Shown piece by piece: positions 1-9,461 of a stretch of DNA of 64,000 nucleotides (the first letter of the stretch is position 1; each line of letters opens with the position of its first letter). Under the pieces are notes generated by a model, which was not told the origin of the DNA, did no database searches, and worked only from the letters and a program-made list of their open reading frames with translations. Source of the DNA: CAZXSK01 sp964642855 (GTDB taxonomy: Bacteria > Planctomycetota > Phycisphaerae > SM23-33); NCBI GenBank assembly GCA_964642855.1, contig CAZXSK010000010.1, positions 1 to 64,000 of the forward strand, read 5' to 3'. A program made the translations under genes and the position numbers.

Positions 1-2708
1 GCAACCAACGCGTCGCTGGCCGACGTGATCGAGTACCCGTTCAGCTCGACAGCGCCGCCGCTGACCAGCTTCATCTCGCCGGTGGTGATGTCCACGACCA
101 GCTCGACCTCGTCAGCATCCAGATCGCCAGGAACGCCCGGAGCATACGCCGCGCCGAAGTTGTTCGCCAGGTTGTTGAAGTCGGTGAAGTCGACATCGCC
201 ATCGCCGTCGGTATCGCCTTCGGCCCAGGTCGTGCCACTGCCGAACCCATTGGACAGATTGTTGAAGTCGGTGAAGTCCACGTCACCATCAAACTCGGTG
301 TCGCCCTTGACGATCGTCTCGAAGTTCAGGATGTCCTTGACCACGACCTTCAGGTCGTCGTTGTCGACATCCAGGTCGCCGTCCATGTCGCAGGACAGAT
401 CGCCGACCTTCTGGGCGTCGGCCGAGGTGAAGACGTCGTCGAGGTTGCCGGTGGAGAAGTCGGTTCCGATGTTCTGGAACACGTACTTGGCATCCTTGAC
501 GTCCACAACGCCATCGTGGCCGTTGGGGTTGGCGCCACGGGTGGGGGTACCACCGGCCACGTCGGCACGGGCGAAACCAGCCTGGTAGGCGATCGTGCCG
601 CTGTCGCCGATCGTGGTGCTCGCGAAAGCGAAGCCGCCGGTGATCGCGTTCCAGCTGTTGTCGACCGACTCGAACCCGAGCTTGCGATCCAGCTTGCCGG
701 TGTTCGGATCGATCGCCAGGCCATCGGCGAAGTAACGGGCGTCGTCCATCGTGAACTGCCCGTCGCCGTTGAAGTCGCCCATGACGTCGGCGATGATGAC
801 GTCGGCGTCCATGTCGCCGGTGCTACCGCCGCCGTTGGCGTTGGGGTCGGTCTTCACGTAGTCGGCGTCATTGAGATACTGCATCATCTTTTCGATGTCA
901 CGGGCGTCTCGCTTGGAATCGCCGCTGAAGTCGCCCTGCACCTTATTGCGCTCGCTCAGGGCCAGACCGGCCGTGACGGTCGTCCACGCAGAACCGGTCC
1001 AGTAGCTGTAATCGCCCTGCACGCGGGCCGGAACCTTGCCCGCGCCAGCGCCATAGCTGCCGTAGGCATTGAGGGGATCCACAGCCAGCTGACCGTTGTT
1101 CTTGATCCAGTCCTGGACGTCCGTCGACAGTTCGGTGTTCTCGACCATGGCCGAGGGACGGGCCGAACCGGGAACGTAATCGACCGAGGCGACGACCGAG
1201 AAGTTCTCGGCAATCACCAACGCGGGCATGTTGTTGTTCGGATCCGCGGGGTCATCCGGACCGTCAAACGCCTGGATCGAAGCCCAGATATTGGCCACGT
1301 ACGCCGCGGCAGCCGAGTTGGCCATCGGGTCGTTGTTGGCCAGGCGGGTCGCCAGGGCCGGGTAGTCGTTCGGGTCGAAGTTACCAACGGCCGTCACAAG
1401 GGGGTCGCCCTCGGTGGCGAACGTCTCGAGGCCGCCGATCTGGTACCCGTTGGGGCCGTTGTGCAGGACTTCCGTCATCGTCGTCGGACGGATGTACGTG
1501 GTGTTGCAGCTGTTGGGATCGGCGGGGCCGCTGTAGCCGGCTACGTCCTTCATCACGTTCAGCACTTCGTACTTGCCGGCATCGGCGTCCTTGGCGGCGC
1601 GCGATCCACCGAGAAGGCCGGTGTAGCCAACGGCCAGGCGATCATTGAGGACGGTCTCTTCCATCACGGACGAGCCGCCGAGGTTGCTGGTCTGGTGGGT
1701 CGGGCCAAGGGGACCGGAGACGGTCTTGTCCTTGATCTTGTCGCCCACGTTGTCGCCCATGCCCCAGGAGGGGTCGATGCTCAGGCCGGTCATGCCGCCG
1801 TTGCGGGTGCCGGAGCCACTGTCACGGGTGCAGGCCTTGAGGTTCTCACCGTTGGGCATGCGGCCGGTGATCCAGAGGTACTGCAGTTCGGAGACCTTGA
1901 CGTCGCCATCGGAATCGCTGGCGTCGCCGTCGTAGTCCTTCAGGCCGCCCACGCCGGCGTTGGCGATGATGGCGATGGGGACCCAGGCGATGGTGGTGTC
2001 GACCACATCGGCGCGGTCCACGCCGCCGGCGGGGAAATCCTTGAGCTTGTTGTTACGGCCGGGGGTGTCCGACGAATTGGTCGGATTCATGCCATAGCCG
2101 CTGTCGCCGGGGGCGCGCTTGTAGCTGGCCTCGCCTTCGGTGCCGACGACGGTGAACCAGGTGGTCGGAACGTCCATGACGCCGATATCGGTCGTCTGGG
2201 GCTTGACGGGGGTGCCGCCGAGATCCGTGGCCGGGTTGGAGTCGTCGTTGTGGGCGCCGTAGTACAGGGGGGCGCTTCCTCCGAGATCCTCGTCCCAGAA
2301 CTTGTCGGCGTTCAGCAGGCCGAAGTCGGACGGCGTCCCGAGGCTCTGCGACTTGCGGGCCGCAAATTCCTTCAGGCCGTTGCCCGAGCCCACGCCGCGG
2401 TACTGGACCGTCCAGTACGGGGTGTTCGAGAAGCTGCCCGAAAGCCACTCGCTTCGCGAGGCGGTCGGTGCGAGCTGATCGACAAAGGGAGGCCCGCCGA
2501 TATCGAAGCCATACACGCCGTCGCCGTCGACGTCGATGTAGTCGTTGGTCGACGAGGGGGAGGTGAAAAAGTCAGCAAACAGTGTGGCGCCAGCGATACT
2601 GATCTGCCGGGCCGGGGTGTAATTCTGCGCCTGGGCGGTACCGGCGATCGACACGAGTGCGATCGTAAGCGCCGCTGCGGCGATGAGACTCTTCTTCGCG
2701 AATACCAT
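1..2708 (-). CDS. Secreted dockerin-type EF-hand protein with a PstS-like region (3' end beyond window)
   Basis: The frame opens with ATG at 2708, 7 nt after an AAGGAGAG ribosome binding site, and stays open to the window edge, giving 902 visible residues. Residues 1-28 form a signal peptide (KK, then an Ala/Leu core, ending AQA). The N-terminal ~500 residues contain RDSGSGTR, which resembles the phosphate-loop motif of PstS-type solute-binding proteins; this fold assignment is tentative. From about residue 590 onward there are at least six acidic D-x-D/N-x-D loops resembling dockerin type I or EF-hand repeats. The last two, near 802-822 and 829-850, are nearly identical (GDxDxDGDVDFTDFNNL). 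Such repeats usually bind calcium and sit at the end of planctomycete exoproteins. The C-terminus, where a sorting signal could lie, is outside the window. It is probably periplasmic or extracellular. A 6-bp stem (2760-2774) lies in the upstream gap. Confidence 0.8.
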   Translation of the reverse strand, partial: MVFAKKSLIAAAALTIALVSIAGTAQAQNYTPARQISIAGATLFADFFTSPSSTNDYIDVDGDGVYGFDIGGPPFVDQLAPTASRSEWLSGSFSNTPYWTVQYRGVGSGNGLKEFAARKSQSLGTPSDFGLLNADKFWDEDLGGSAPLYYGAHNDDSNPATDLGGTPVKPQTTDIGVMDVPTTWFTVVGTEGEASYKRAPGDSGYGMNPTNSSDTPGRNNKLKDFPAGGVDRADVVDTTIAWVPIAIIANAGVGGLKDYDGDASDSDGDVKVSELQYLWITGRMPNGENLKACTRDSGSGTRNGGMTGLSIDPSWGMGDNVGDKIKDKTVSGPLGPTHQTSNLGGSSVMEETVLNDRLAVGYTGLLGGSRAAKDADAGKYEVLNVMKDVAGYSGPADPNSCNTTYIRPTTMTEVLHNGPNGYQIGGLETFATEGDPLVTAVGNFDPNDYPALATRLANNDPMANSAAAAYVANIWASIQAFDGPDDPADPNNNMPALVIAENFSVVASVDYVPGSARPSAMVENTELSTDVQDWIKNNGQLAVDPLNAYGSYGAGAGKVPARVQGDYSYWTGSAWTTVTAGLALSERNKVQGDFSGDSKRDARDIEKMMQYLNDADYVKTDPNANGGGSTGDMDADVIIADVMGDFNGDGQFTMDDARYFADGLAIDPNTGKLDRKLGFESVDNSWNAITGGFAFASTTIGDSGTIAYQAGFARADVAGGTPTRGANPNGHDGVVDVKDAKYVFQNIGTDFSTGNLDDVFTSADAQKVGDLSCDMDGDLDVDNDDLKVVVKDILNFETIVKGDTEFDGDVDFTDFNNLSNGFGSGTTWAEGDTDGDGDVDFTDFNNLANNFGAAYAPGVPGDLDADEVELVVDITTGEMKLVSGGAVELNGYSITSASDALV

Positions 2709-2864
2709 TTGACTCTCCTTGTTGGAAGATGGAACTGCTCCGTTCGTACCCTCACTTGTCCCTCAACCTGAGGGGCGGGGCGTACTTCTGATTCAGACAG
2801 GGTTACGTGTCAGCGATTCATACACGTTCTGCGCCAGCTCACCTCCTTTCGCATTCCCGCGGAA

Positions 2865-3890
<1,026 letters not shown>

Positions 3891-4300
3891 TCGATGCGGC
3901 TCCTTGACGATTCTTCTGCGATCCTGTTTCGGTGCGCCGGCCGCCCTATCTCGCAACCGGTGCCTGTCGATGTCCGCCGAGAGGCAGTGCCGTGGTAAGA
4001 AACCACACACAAACCCGGGACTGCCGCCCGGCACGCCTAAGAGAATGAACGCCAAGCCTGCAGATTGGATAAAGGGCAGGCGAAATCGATGTTTCGCTGT
4101 CGCTAAGGTCGGGCTCAGCTCACGGGGGCGTCATCGAGCGCCAGAAGCACAGCCTGGAGGGGTTTTCGCCGCATCGCCGCAAGAAGCCCGTTCACGCAGT
4201 GAGTGGAACCTCTCACGCAGAGATCGTGATCGATGCAAGGGAATGGTTAAGCGGCGATGAAGATACCCTCGCAGGCGAAGCGCCGGCCTGTTGGTCGGGG
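3891..4300. other. Intergenic region, 410 nt, no gene seen
   Basis: It lies upstream of the pseudopilin and downstream of the esterase, both on the minus strand. Open frames here have no ribosome binding site, no recognisable product and no codon pattern unlike noncoding DNA. No convincing -35/-10 pair or terminator was found. It presumably holds the pseudopilin promoter. Confidence 0.5.
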
Positions 4301-5122
4301 CTACGGCAGGAAGCCCTGCTCGCCAAGCCAGTCTCGGCAGGCAGCCATCCACCGGGGGCAGACGGCCGGGTCTTTGGTGATGCCCACGCCGTGGGCTCCG
4401 CGGGGGTAAACGTGCAGGGCAAAGGGAACGTGGCATCGCCGAAGGGCAGAAGCCATCAGGAGCGAATTGTCCACCGAAACGGCCGGATCGTCGCTCGTGT
4501 GCCACAGGAACATCGGAGGCGTGCCGGACGATACGTGATTCTCAAGGCTCATCCGGTCGCGAAGCTCCTCGGGCGGGTCCGTACCAAGAAGAATCTGCGC
4601 AGACCCCTTGTGTCCGGCCGGGCCGAAGGAGATCACCGGGTAGCAGAGAATCGCAAGGTCAGGCCTCGCGGAGACCGATCCAATCTCCGGATCCCCGGCA
4701 TCGCCTGCGGTTTCGGGCTGGTCGTGAAAAACAGCGAGCGACCCGGCCAGGTGCCCCCCTGCCGAGAAACCCAGCACCCCGATGCGTCCCGGATCCACGT
4801 GCCATTGCCCGCATCGGTGGCGCACGATGCGAACCGCCCGGGCCAGGTCCTTCAGCGGATGCGAGTAGTGGGCTGGTTTCACGCGGTAGTCGCAGAGGAA
4901 GGCCGAAAGACCCATCGTGTTGAGCCAGCGGCAGACCGGAGCGGATTCGTGCTCGGCCCGCCGGGCGTAGCCTCCGCCCGGGCAGACAACAACGGCCGCT
5001 GACGGAGAATCCGACTCGCAAAGGAACGGCGTCAGCCGGGGCGGATCGCCGGGGTCGCAGCGAAGGTCCGCGGGGTCGCGGTCCGGCCAGAGATCGATCG
5101 CCGGAAGCCTTCCGTTGGTCAT
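4301..5122 (-). CDS. Alpha/beta hydrolase, BD-FAE/acetyl-esterase-like
   Basis: A 273-residue alpha/beta hydrolase. Near residue 55 is a PGGGY oxyanion-hole motif. The nucleophile elbow GFSAGGH is near residue 120, with Ser as catalytic nucleophile. Later HTSDDPAVS supplies the likely catalytic Asp, and the HGVG segment near 250 supplies the catalytic His. This layout matches carbohydrate esterases that remove acetyl or feruloyl groups from plant polysaccharides. There is no signal peptide, so it is probably cytoplasmic and acts on imported, deacetylatable sugars; the substrate is inference. ATG at 5122 is chosen over 5140 because AAGGAG lies 5 nt before it. It is divergent from the ABC-F gene, and the two share a 103-nt gap that should hold both promoters. 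Confidence 0.87.
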   Translation of the reverse strand: MTNGRLPAIDLWPDRDPADLRCDPGDPPRLTPFLCESDSPSAAVVVCPGGGYARRAEHESAPVCRWLNTMGLSAFLCDYRVKPAHYSHPLKDLARAVRIVRHRCGQWHVDPGRIGVLGFSAGGHLAGSLAVFHDQPETAGDAGDPEIGSVSARPDLAILCYPVISFGPAGHKGSAQILLGTDPPEELRDRMSLENHVSSGTPPMFLWHTSDDPAVSVDNSLLMASALRRCHVPFALHVYPRGAHGVGITKDPAVCPRWMAACRDWLGEQGFLP

Positions 5123-5225
5123 GGGCTCTCCTTCGCGCAACGAGTACCGTGCAAAACCTGCCCCGGGAGTATATCATTCGCGATCTGCGCCCGACAGGAT
5201 CGGGCCCCAGCCGCAGGAGGAAACC

Positions 5226-7139
5226 GTGTCACTGGTGGTCGGTGAAGGCGTCAGCAAGAGCTACAGCGAGAAGGACGTTCTGACGAACGTTGCCTTCCGG
5301 CTGGGTCCGCGCCAGCGGATCGGCCTGGTGGGTCCCAACGGCGAGGGCAAGACCACGCTGCTGCGCATCGTGGGGGGCATGGACCAGCCGACACGCGGCG
5401 AGATCCATCGCAAGAAGGCACTCAGGACAGGGTACCTCTCCCAGGACCCGCCAGCCCTGGGAGACACCACGCTGTGGGAGTCGCTGCTCCAGACCCGCCG
5501 GGACCTGCTGGACATGGAGCAGGAGCTTCACGATCTGTCGGAAGCCCTGGCCGGCGACGGCGACCAGGAGCAGACACTCGAGCGGTATGGCCGCCTGCAG
5601 ACGGCTTTCGAAGCCAGCGGCGGTTACGATTACGAGACGCGGATGAAGGCGATTCTGACCGGCCTGGGGTTCGACGAGCCGCAGTACCATTCGCCGCTGG
5701 GGCAGCTCTCGGGTGGACAGCAAAGCCGGGCCATGCTCGCCCGCCTGCTGGTGGAAGAGCCCGACCTGCTGCTGCTGGACGAGCCGACGAACCATCTCGA
5801 TCTCGACGCGGTCGAGTGGCTGGAGAAGTACCTGCAGGGCTACCCGAACGCCGCGCTGATCGTCTCGCACGACCGGTACTTCCTGGACCGCGTGACGGAC
5901 ACGACCTGGGAAGTCGCCTTTGGCAGCTTGGAGAGCTACTCGGGCGGATACAGCGAGTACCTCAAGAAACGCGAGCAGCGCTTCGACGAGCGGATGAAAC
6001 GCTACCAGGCCCAGCAGGAGTACATCGCCAGGACCGAGGAGTTCATCCGCAGGAACCTTTCCGGCCAGCGAACGAAAGAAGCCCAGGGCAGACGGACCCG
6101 CCTGGAGAGGTTCATCAAGACCGAAGCCATGGCCAGGCCCCGGCGTCACGAAACCATCAACATACGCCTGCAGCCGGAAACCCGCAGCGGCGACCTGGTT
6201 CTCCGTGCGACCGACTTGCAGGCGGGATACCAGCCGGGCAAACCGATCGTGTCGGCGGAGCGGCTGGAACTTCGTCGCGGACGGAGGCTGGCTGTCGTGG
6301 GGGGCAACGGCACGGGCAAGACCACGCTGCTGAGGACACTTCTCGGGCAGCTCCCCCCGCTGGCCGGACAGGTCGAGCTGGGGGCGAACGTCACCTGCGG
6401 GTACCTCAGCCAGACGCACGAGAATCTGCGGGGGGAGAGCACCGTGCTTGACGCGATGACCGGCGTGACCGGCCTCAAGCCGCAGGAGGCCCGCTCGCTG
6501 CTGGGGAGTTTCCATCTCAGCGGCGACGACGCATTCAAGAAGGTCTCCGAACTGTCCGGGGGCCAGCGAAGCCGGGTAATCCTCGCGCAGCTCTCGGCGC
6601 TGAGAGCGAATCTCCTGATGCTGGACGAGCCGACCAATCACCTGGACCTGCCCTCGCGCGAAGTGCTGCAGGAAGCCCTGCTGAACTACCGCGGAACGCT
6701 GATCTTCGTCAGCCACGACCGCTACCTCGTCCAGTCCGTTGCTACCGATCTCTGGGCCGTCGAGGACGGGCGGGTGCATCGCATCCATGGCCAGTGGGAG
6801 GAGTATCTGCGTTGGCGGTCGGACCACCGGGCCGGCCAGGCCAGCACCTCCCCCGAAAGAGCCCGCGAACAACATACGCGCAGGGAAGACCGTCGCGAGC
6901 AGCGCAGGCAACAGAAGGAACGCCGGCGGGCAGAGCGCCGGATGGAGAAACTGGAAGTCGACATCGAACAGCTCGAAAGCCGTGTGTCGGAGCTTTCCGA
7001 CGAGATCTCACGTGCCGGCCAAGCCGGCGACCTGGATGCCGTCCATCGTCTCGGCGAGGAATTCGAGAAGGTCCAGTCCGCACTGACCGAGAGCATGGAC
7101 GCCTGGAGCCTTCTCGGCGAACAGCTTGACGAGGACTGA
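5226..7139 (+). CDS. ABC-F family ATPase (Uup/EttA-like ribosome-associated)
   Basis: The 637-residue protein has two ABC ATPase domains and no membrane segments. Domain 1 has Walker A GPNGEGKT (~36), signature LSGGQQSR (~160) and Walker B LLLLDEPTNHLD (~182). A charged linker spans ~240-320. Domain 2 has GGNGTGKT (~358), LSGGQRSR (~443) and LLMLDEPTNHLD (~463). The last ~95 residues are an Arg/Glu-rich coiled coil, as in Uup. ABC-F proteins bind the ribosomal E site and modulate translation, and some confer antibiotic protection; the exact subgroup cannot be set by eye. The start is GTG at 5226, 5 nt after AGGAGG; the upstream in-frame ATG would add a non-homologous extension. It is convergent with the next gene, with 10 nt between the stops. 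Confidence 0.93.
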   Translation: MSLVVGEGVSKSYSEKDVLTNVAFRLGPRQRIGLVGPNGEGKTTLLRIVGGMDQPTRGEIHRKKALRTGYLSQDPPALGDTTLWESLLQTRRDLLDMEQELHDLSEALAGDGDQEQTLERYGRLQTAFEASGGYDYETRMKAILTGLGFDEPQYHSPLGQLSGGQQSRAMLARLLVEEPDLLLLDEPTNHLDLDAVEWLEKYLQGYPNAALIVSHDRYFLDRVTDTTWEVAFGSLESYSGGYSEYLKKREQRFDERMKRYQAQQEYIARTEEFIRRNLSGQRTKEAQGRRTRLERFIKTEAMARPRRHETINIRLQPETRSGDLVLRATDLQAGYQPGKPIVSAERLELRRGRRLAVVGGNGTGKTTLLRTLLGQLPPLAGQVELGANVTCGYLSQTHENLRGESTVLDAMTGVTGLKPQEARSLLGSFHLSGDDAFKKVSELSGGQRSRVILAQLSALRANLLMLDEPTNHLDLPSREVLQEALLNYRGTLIFVSHDRYLVQSVATDLWAVEDGRVHRIHGQWEEYLRWRSDHRAGQASTSPERAREQHTRREDRREQRRQQKERRRAERRMEKLEVDIEQLESRVSELSDEISRAGQAGDLDAVHRLGEEFEKVQSALTESMDAWSLLGEQLDED

Positions 7140-7149
7140 CCGCCCCTGG

Positions 7150-9300
7150 CTATCGGCTGGGGTCGTAGTACATCTCGAGGTCGAACTCGTCGCTGTCCGA
7201 GAAGAACCGCTCGCCTTCGAGTTCCTCCCGCTGGTCGTACGGCTCGACGGTCATCTGGTAGACCTCGCCGACTTCCCTGCCCGGATCGCGCTGCTTGCGG
7301 TCCAGGATCACCCAATGTGCAACCAGGATCCGTTTGCCTTCGTATTCGCCACGGATCACCTTCTCGACCTCGTAGGTGTAGACCGCAAGCGCACGCCGGT
7401 AGTCGCCGATGTCCTTGGGGTCTGGCGTTTGCGTAACTTCCACCAGTTTGCCGCGGAACGTCAGGGGCTTGGGGGCGTTCCTGGCCCGGCCGGCTGTCTT
7501 TTTCTGCCAGAGCTTGTACTTCCTCCTGGCCTCGCCGGGTCCCATGAACCGGCTGTAGATGCAGACCCCCTCGATCCTGCCCGACCAGTCGCGGTCACCG
7601 TCGTACTCGTCGCCGAAAACGAGATGCATCTTCTCCCAGTTCGAGAAGCCGCCCCCTACCGAACGCGTGACGGTCGCAAGCTTGCCATCGATGTAGCAGT
7701 AGAGAAGCCCCGGCGAGTAGGACACGACCACGTGATTCGACTGCCCCTCCTTCAGCGTGCCAAGCGTCACCTGCGGATCGATGCCGTTCTTGCCGGTCTT
7801 TGGTGTCCGAAGTCGCAGGACAAGCTTGTCGCCGGATTGCCCCAACGTGAAATTGCGCAGCCGGCTGTCCTTCGAGAACGAGATGATCCGGGCCGGGCCG
7901 TCCTGTTTGGCCTGGCCGGGGTAGACTGCCGCCTCGATGGTCAACTGGTTGCTCTTGCGGCAGGCCTCCAGCAAGGGCTTGTCCGATTGCGGAGAAACGA
8001 AACTCCCTCCCGCGGTGTCCATGGATCCGTATCGACCGTAAATCGCCCTGCCCCGGGGAACCACGTTGCACGTGCGGCGCGTGTCTCCCTTCTCGCTGAC
8101 GATCTGGTTGGTCGCGCCGACGTGGTCCCAGATGAACACCAACCCCTCCCTGCTTCCGGGCCATTGCTGCCTGGACCGCTCCGCGGGGTTCCATTCGGGC
8201 AGCGACTTCTGCAGAACGGCTTCCACGGTCGACCGGTCGCCGCCCTCGATCCAGGCATCGGGGTAAAAATCTCCCGCCCGGTTGTGGGTGATCTTGACCC
8301 ACTTCTCCACACCGCTGAAGTCGCTCTCGAAGCGGCCGAGATATACCTCCACCAACGGCCCTCCCGCCCTGATGCGATTGGCCCCGCCGCCGACCTTGTA
8401 AGGCCCGGTCATGACCAGATACCGCACGTGATTGGACCACCGCGGATGGTACACCTCATACCCGCCAATCCCGGGAGCGTCGTTAATGTTGACCTTCCAG
8501 CCCCTGCCCGAGCCGGGGGGCATCATCATGACATTGCGGTGCGGGCCGTCGAAAATCCACGTCATCCCGCTGCTGTCCGGGGCCATCGACGTCCAGCATC
8601 CCCTGCCCCTCTTTTCCAGCCTTCCGTTGGGCAGAAACGCCACCCCGCCATGGGGCCAGGGGAACAGCCCGCTTGCCATGTTGCCGTCACGGGAGAGCTG
8701 GAAGTTATCGATGGTCACACCGGTCTTGTTCCAGACCACCTCGCTGTCGTTCGGGTCGTCGAGCTTCGTTCGATGGATGTATGCCTTTTCGCCCTTCCAG
8801 TTTCTCGCGTTCTTCTGGTAGTAGACCCACACCTGTTCGCTATTGGGGTCCATCCAGACGTCGGCCGCCCAGCCGTCGGTCAGCTTCCGGTCTCCGCTCC
8901 CGTCGAAATTCACGAAGCGGACCTCGGACTTCACGCGGTCGGTGTAGACAACACCGTTGCCGTCCGGGGTCAGCAACGGCTTGCAGTAGTTCCGCTCCCT
9001 GGCAAGCAGGACCCGCTCGCCTTTCCCGTCGGAAGAATCGTACGCCATGAGCCTGAACTTCGTGGATTCGGCGAATACGTCCCGGTTGCGTCCGTCGGTA
9101 GCCTGCACCCACACCAACCGCACGCGCCCGCCGACGAGTCGGGCAATCTCCCTGTCCGAAAACTCCCTCGCTTTGCGGGGCACACCGTTGGCGTCGGCTG
9201 CATGCAGGGACGACGACCCGCCGATCAGGCCGACGGCCAGACCGCCTGCGATCGCTGCAACAAGGAACCGTCTGAAGCTGGCCATCCGAATCCGTGACAT
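7150..9300 (-). CDS. Secreted protein with TolB-like propeller repeats and a LamG/ConA-like domain
   Basis: 716 residues with a signal peptide (Arg-rich start, Ala/Gly/Leu core, LHAADA cleavage region). Residues ~60-330 contain recurring blades such as FRLMAYDSS, PLLTPDGNGVVYTD and FVNFDGSGDRKLTD, typical of TolB/WD-type propellers. Residues ~440-600 look like a concanavalin A/LamG jelly roll (HVVVSYSPG, CYIDGKL, WSGRIEGVCIYSR). The C-terminus is a separate beta-rich domain. No catalytic motif is seen. It is likely a periplasmic or surface protein binding carbohydrate or protein ligands. The start at 9300 has GGAGG 5 nt upstream; a second ATG at 9285 lacks one. It is monocistronic, downstream of the MCP terminator. 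Confidence 0.8.
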   Translation of the reverse strand: MSRIRMASFRRFLVAAIAGGLAVGLIGGSSSLHAADANGVPRKAREFSDREIARLVGGRVRLVWVQATDGRNRDVFAESTKFRLMAYDSSDGKGERVLLARERNYCKPLLTPDGNGVVYTDRVKSEVRFVNFDGSGDRKLTDGWAADVWMDPNSEQVWVYYQKNARNWKGEKAYIHRTKLDDPNDSEVVWNKTGVTIDNFQLSRDGNMASGLFPWPHGGVAFLPNGRLEKRGRGCWTSMAPDSSGMTWIFDGPHRNVMMMPPGSGRGWKVNINDAPGIGGYEVYHPRWSNHVRYLVMTGPYKVGGGANRIRAGGPLVEVYLGRFESDFSGVEKWVKITHNRAGDFYPDAWIEGGDRSTVEAVLQKSLPEWNPAERSRQQWPGSREGLVFIWDHVGATNQIVSEKGDTRRTCNVVPRGRAIYGRYGSMDTAGGSFVSPQSDKPLLEACRKSNQLTIEAAVYPGQAKQDGPARIISFSKDSRLRNFTLGQSGDKLVLRLRTPKTGKNGIDPQVTLGTLKEGQSNHVVVSYSPGLLYCYIDGKLATVTRSVGGGFSNWEKMHLVFGDEYDGDRDWSGRIEGVCIYSRFMGPGEARRKYKLWQKKTAGRARNAPKPLTFRGKLVEVTQTPDPKDIGDYRRALAVYTYEVEKVIRGEYEGKRILVAHWVILDRKQRDPGREVGEVYQMTVEPYDQREELEGERFFSDSDEFDLEMYYDPSR

Positions 9301-9395
9301 CGCTGCCTCCAGCCTGTGGAATCACACCTCGGTTGCGCCCCGGCAAGCACAGTCTAGTACAACCCCTCTGGGGCCCCAAGGTACTACGGACAGCG

Positions 9396-9431
9396 CAGAA
9401 AGACGGGAACGCCCCGAAGGACGTCCCCGTC
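9396..9431 (-). terminator. Intrinsic terminator of the cheW-MCP operon
   Basis: Read on the minus strand, a 13-bp stem (9419-9431 with 9402-9414, two G-U pairs) closes a TTCG tetraloop and is followed by TTTCTG. It lies 30 nt after the MCP stop codon. Confidence 0.8.
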
Positions 9432-9461
9432 GCAGTTGCTTTCAGCGATTGTCGAACCGAC

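Noticed and set aside
516..2771. 751-codon plus-strand open frame
   Set aside because: It lies antisense to the signal-peptide-bearing dockerin protein, has a Val/Gly/Ala-rich composition with no domain, and is a GC-driven shadow.
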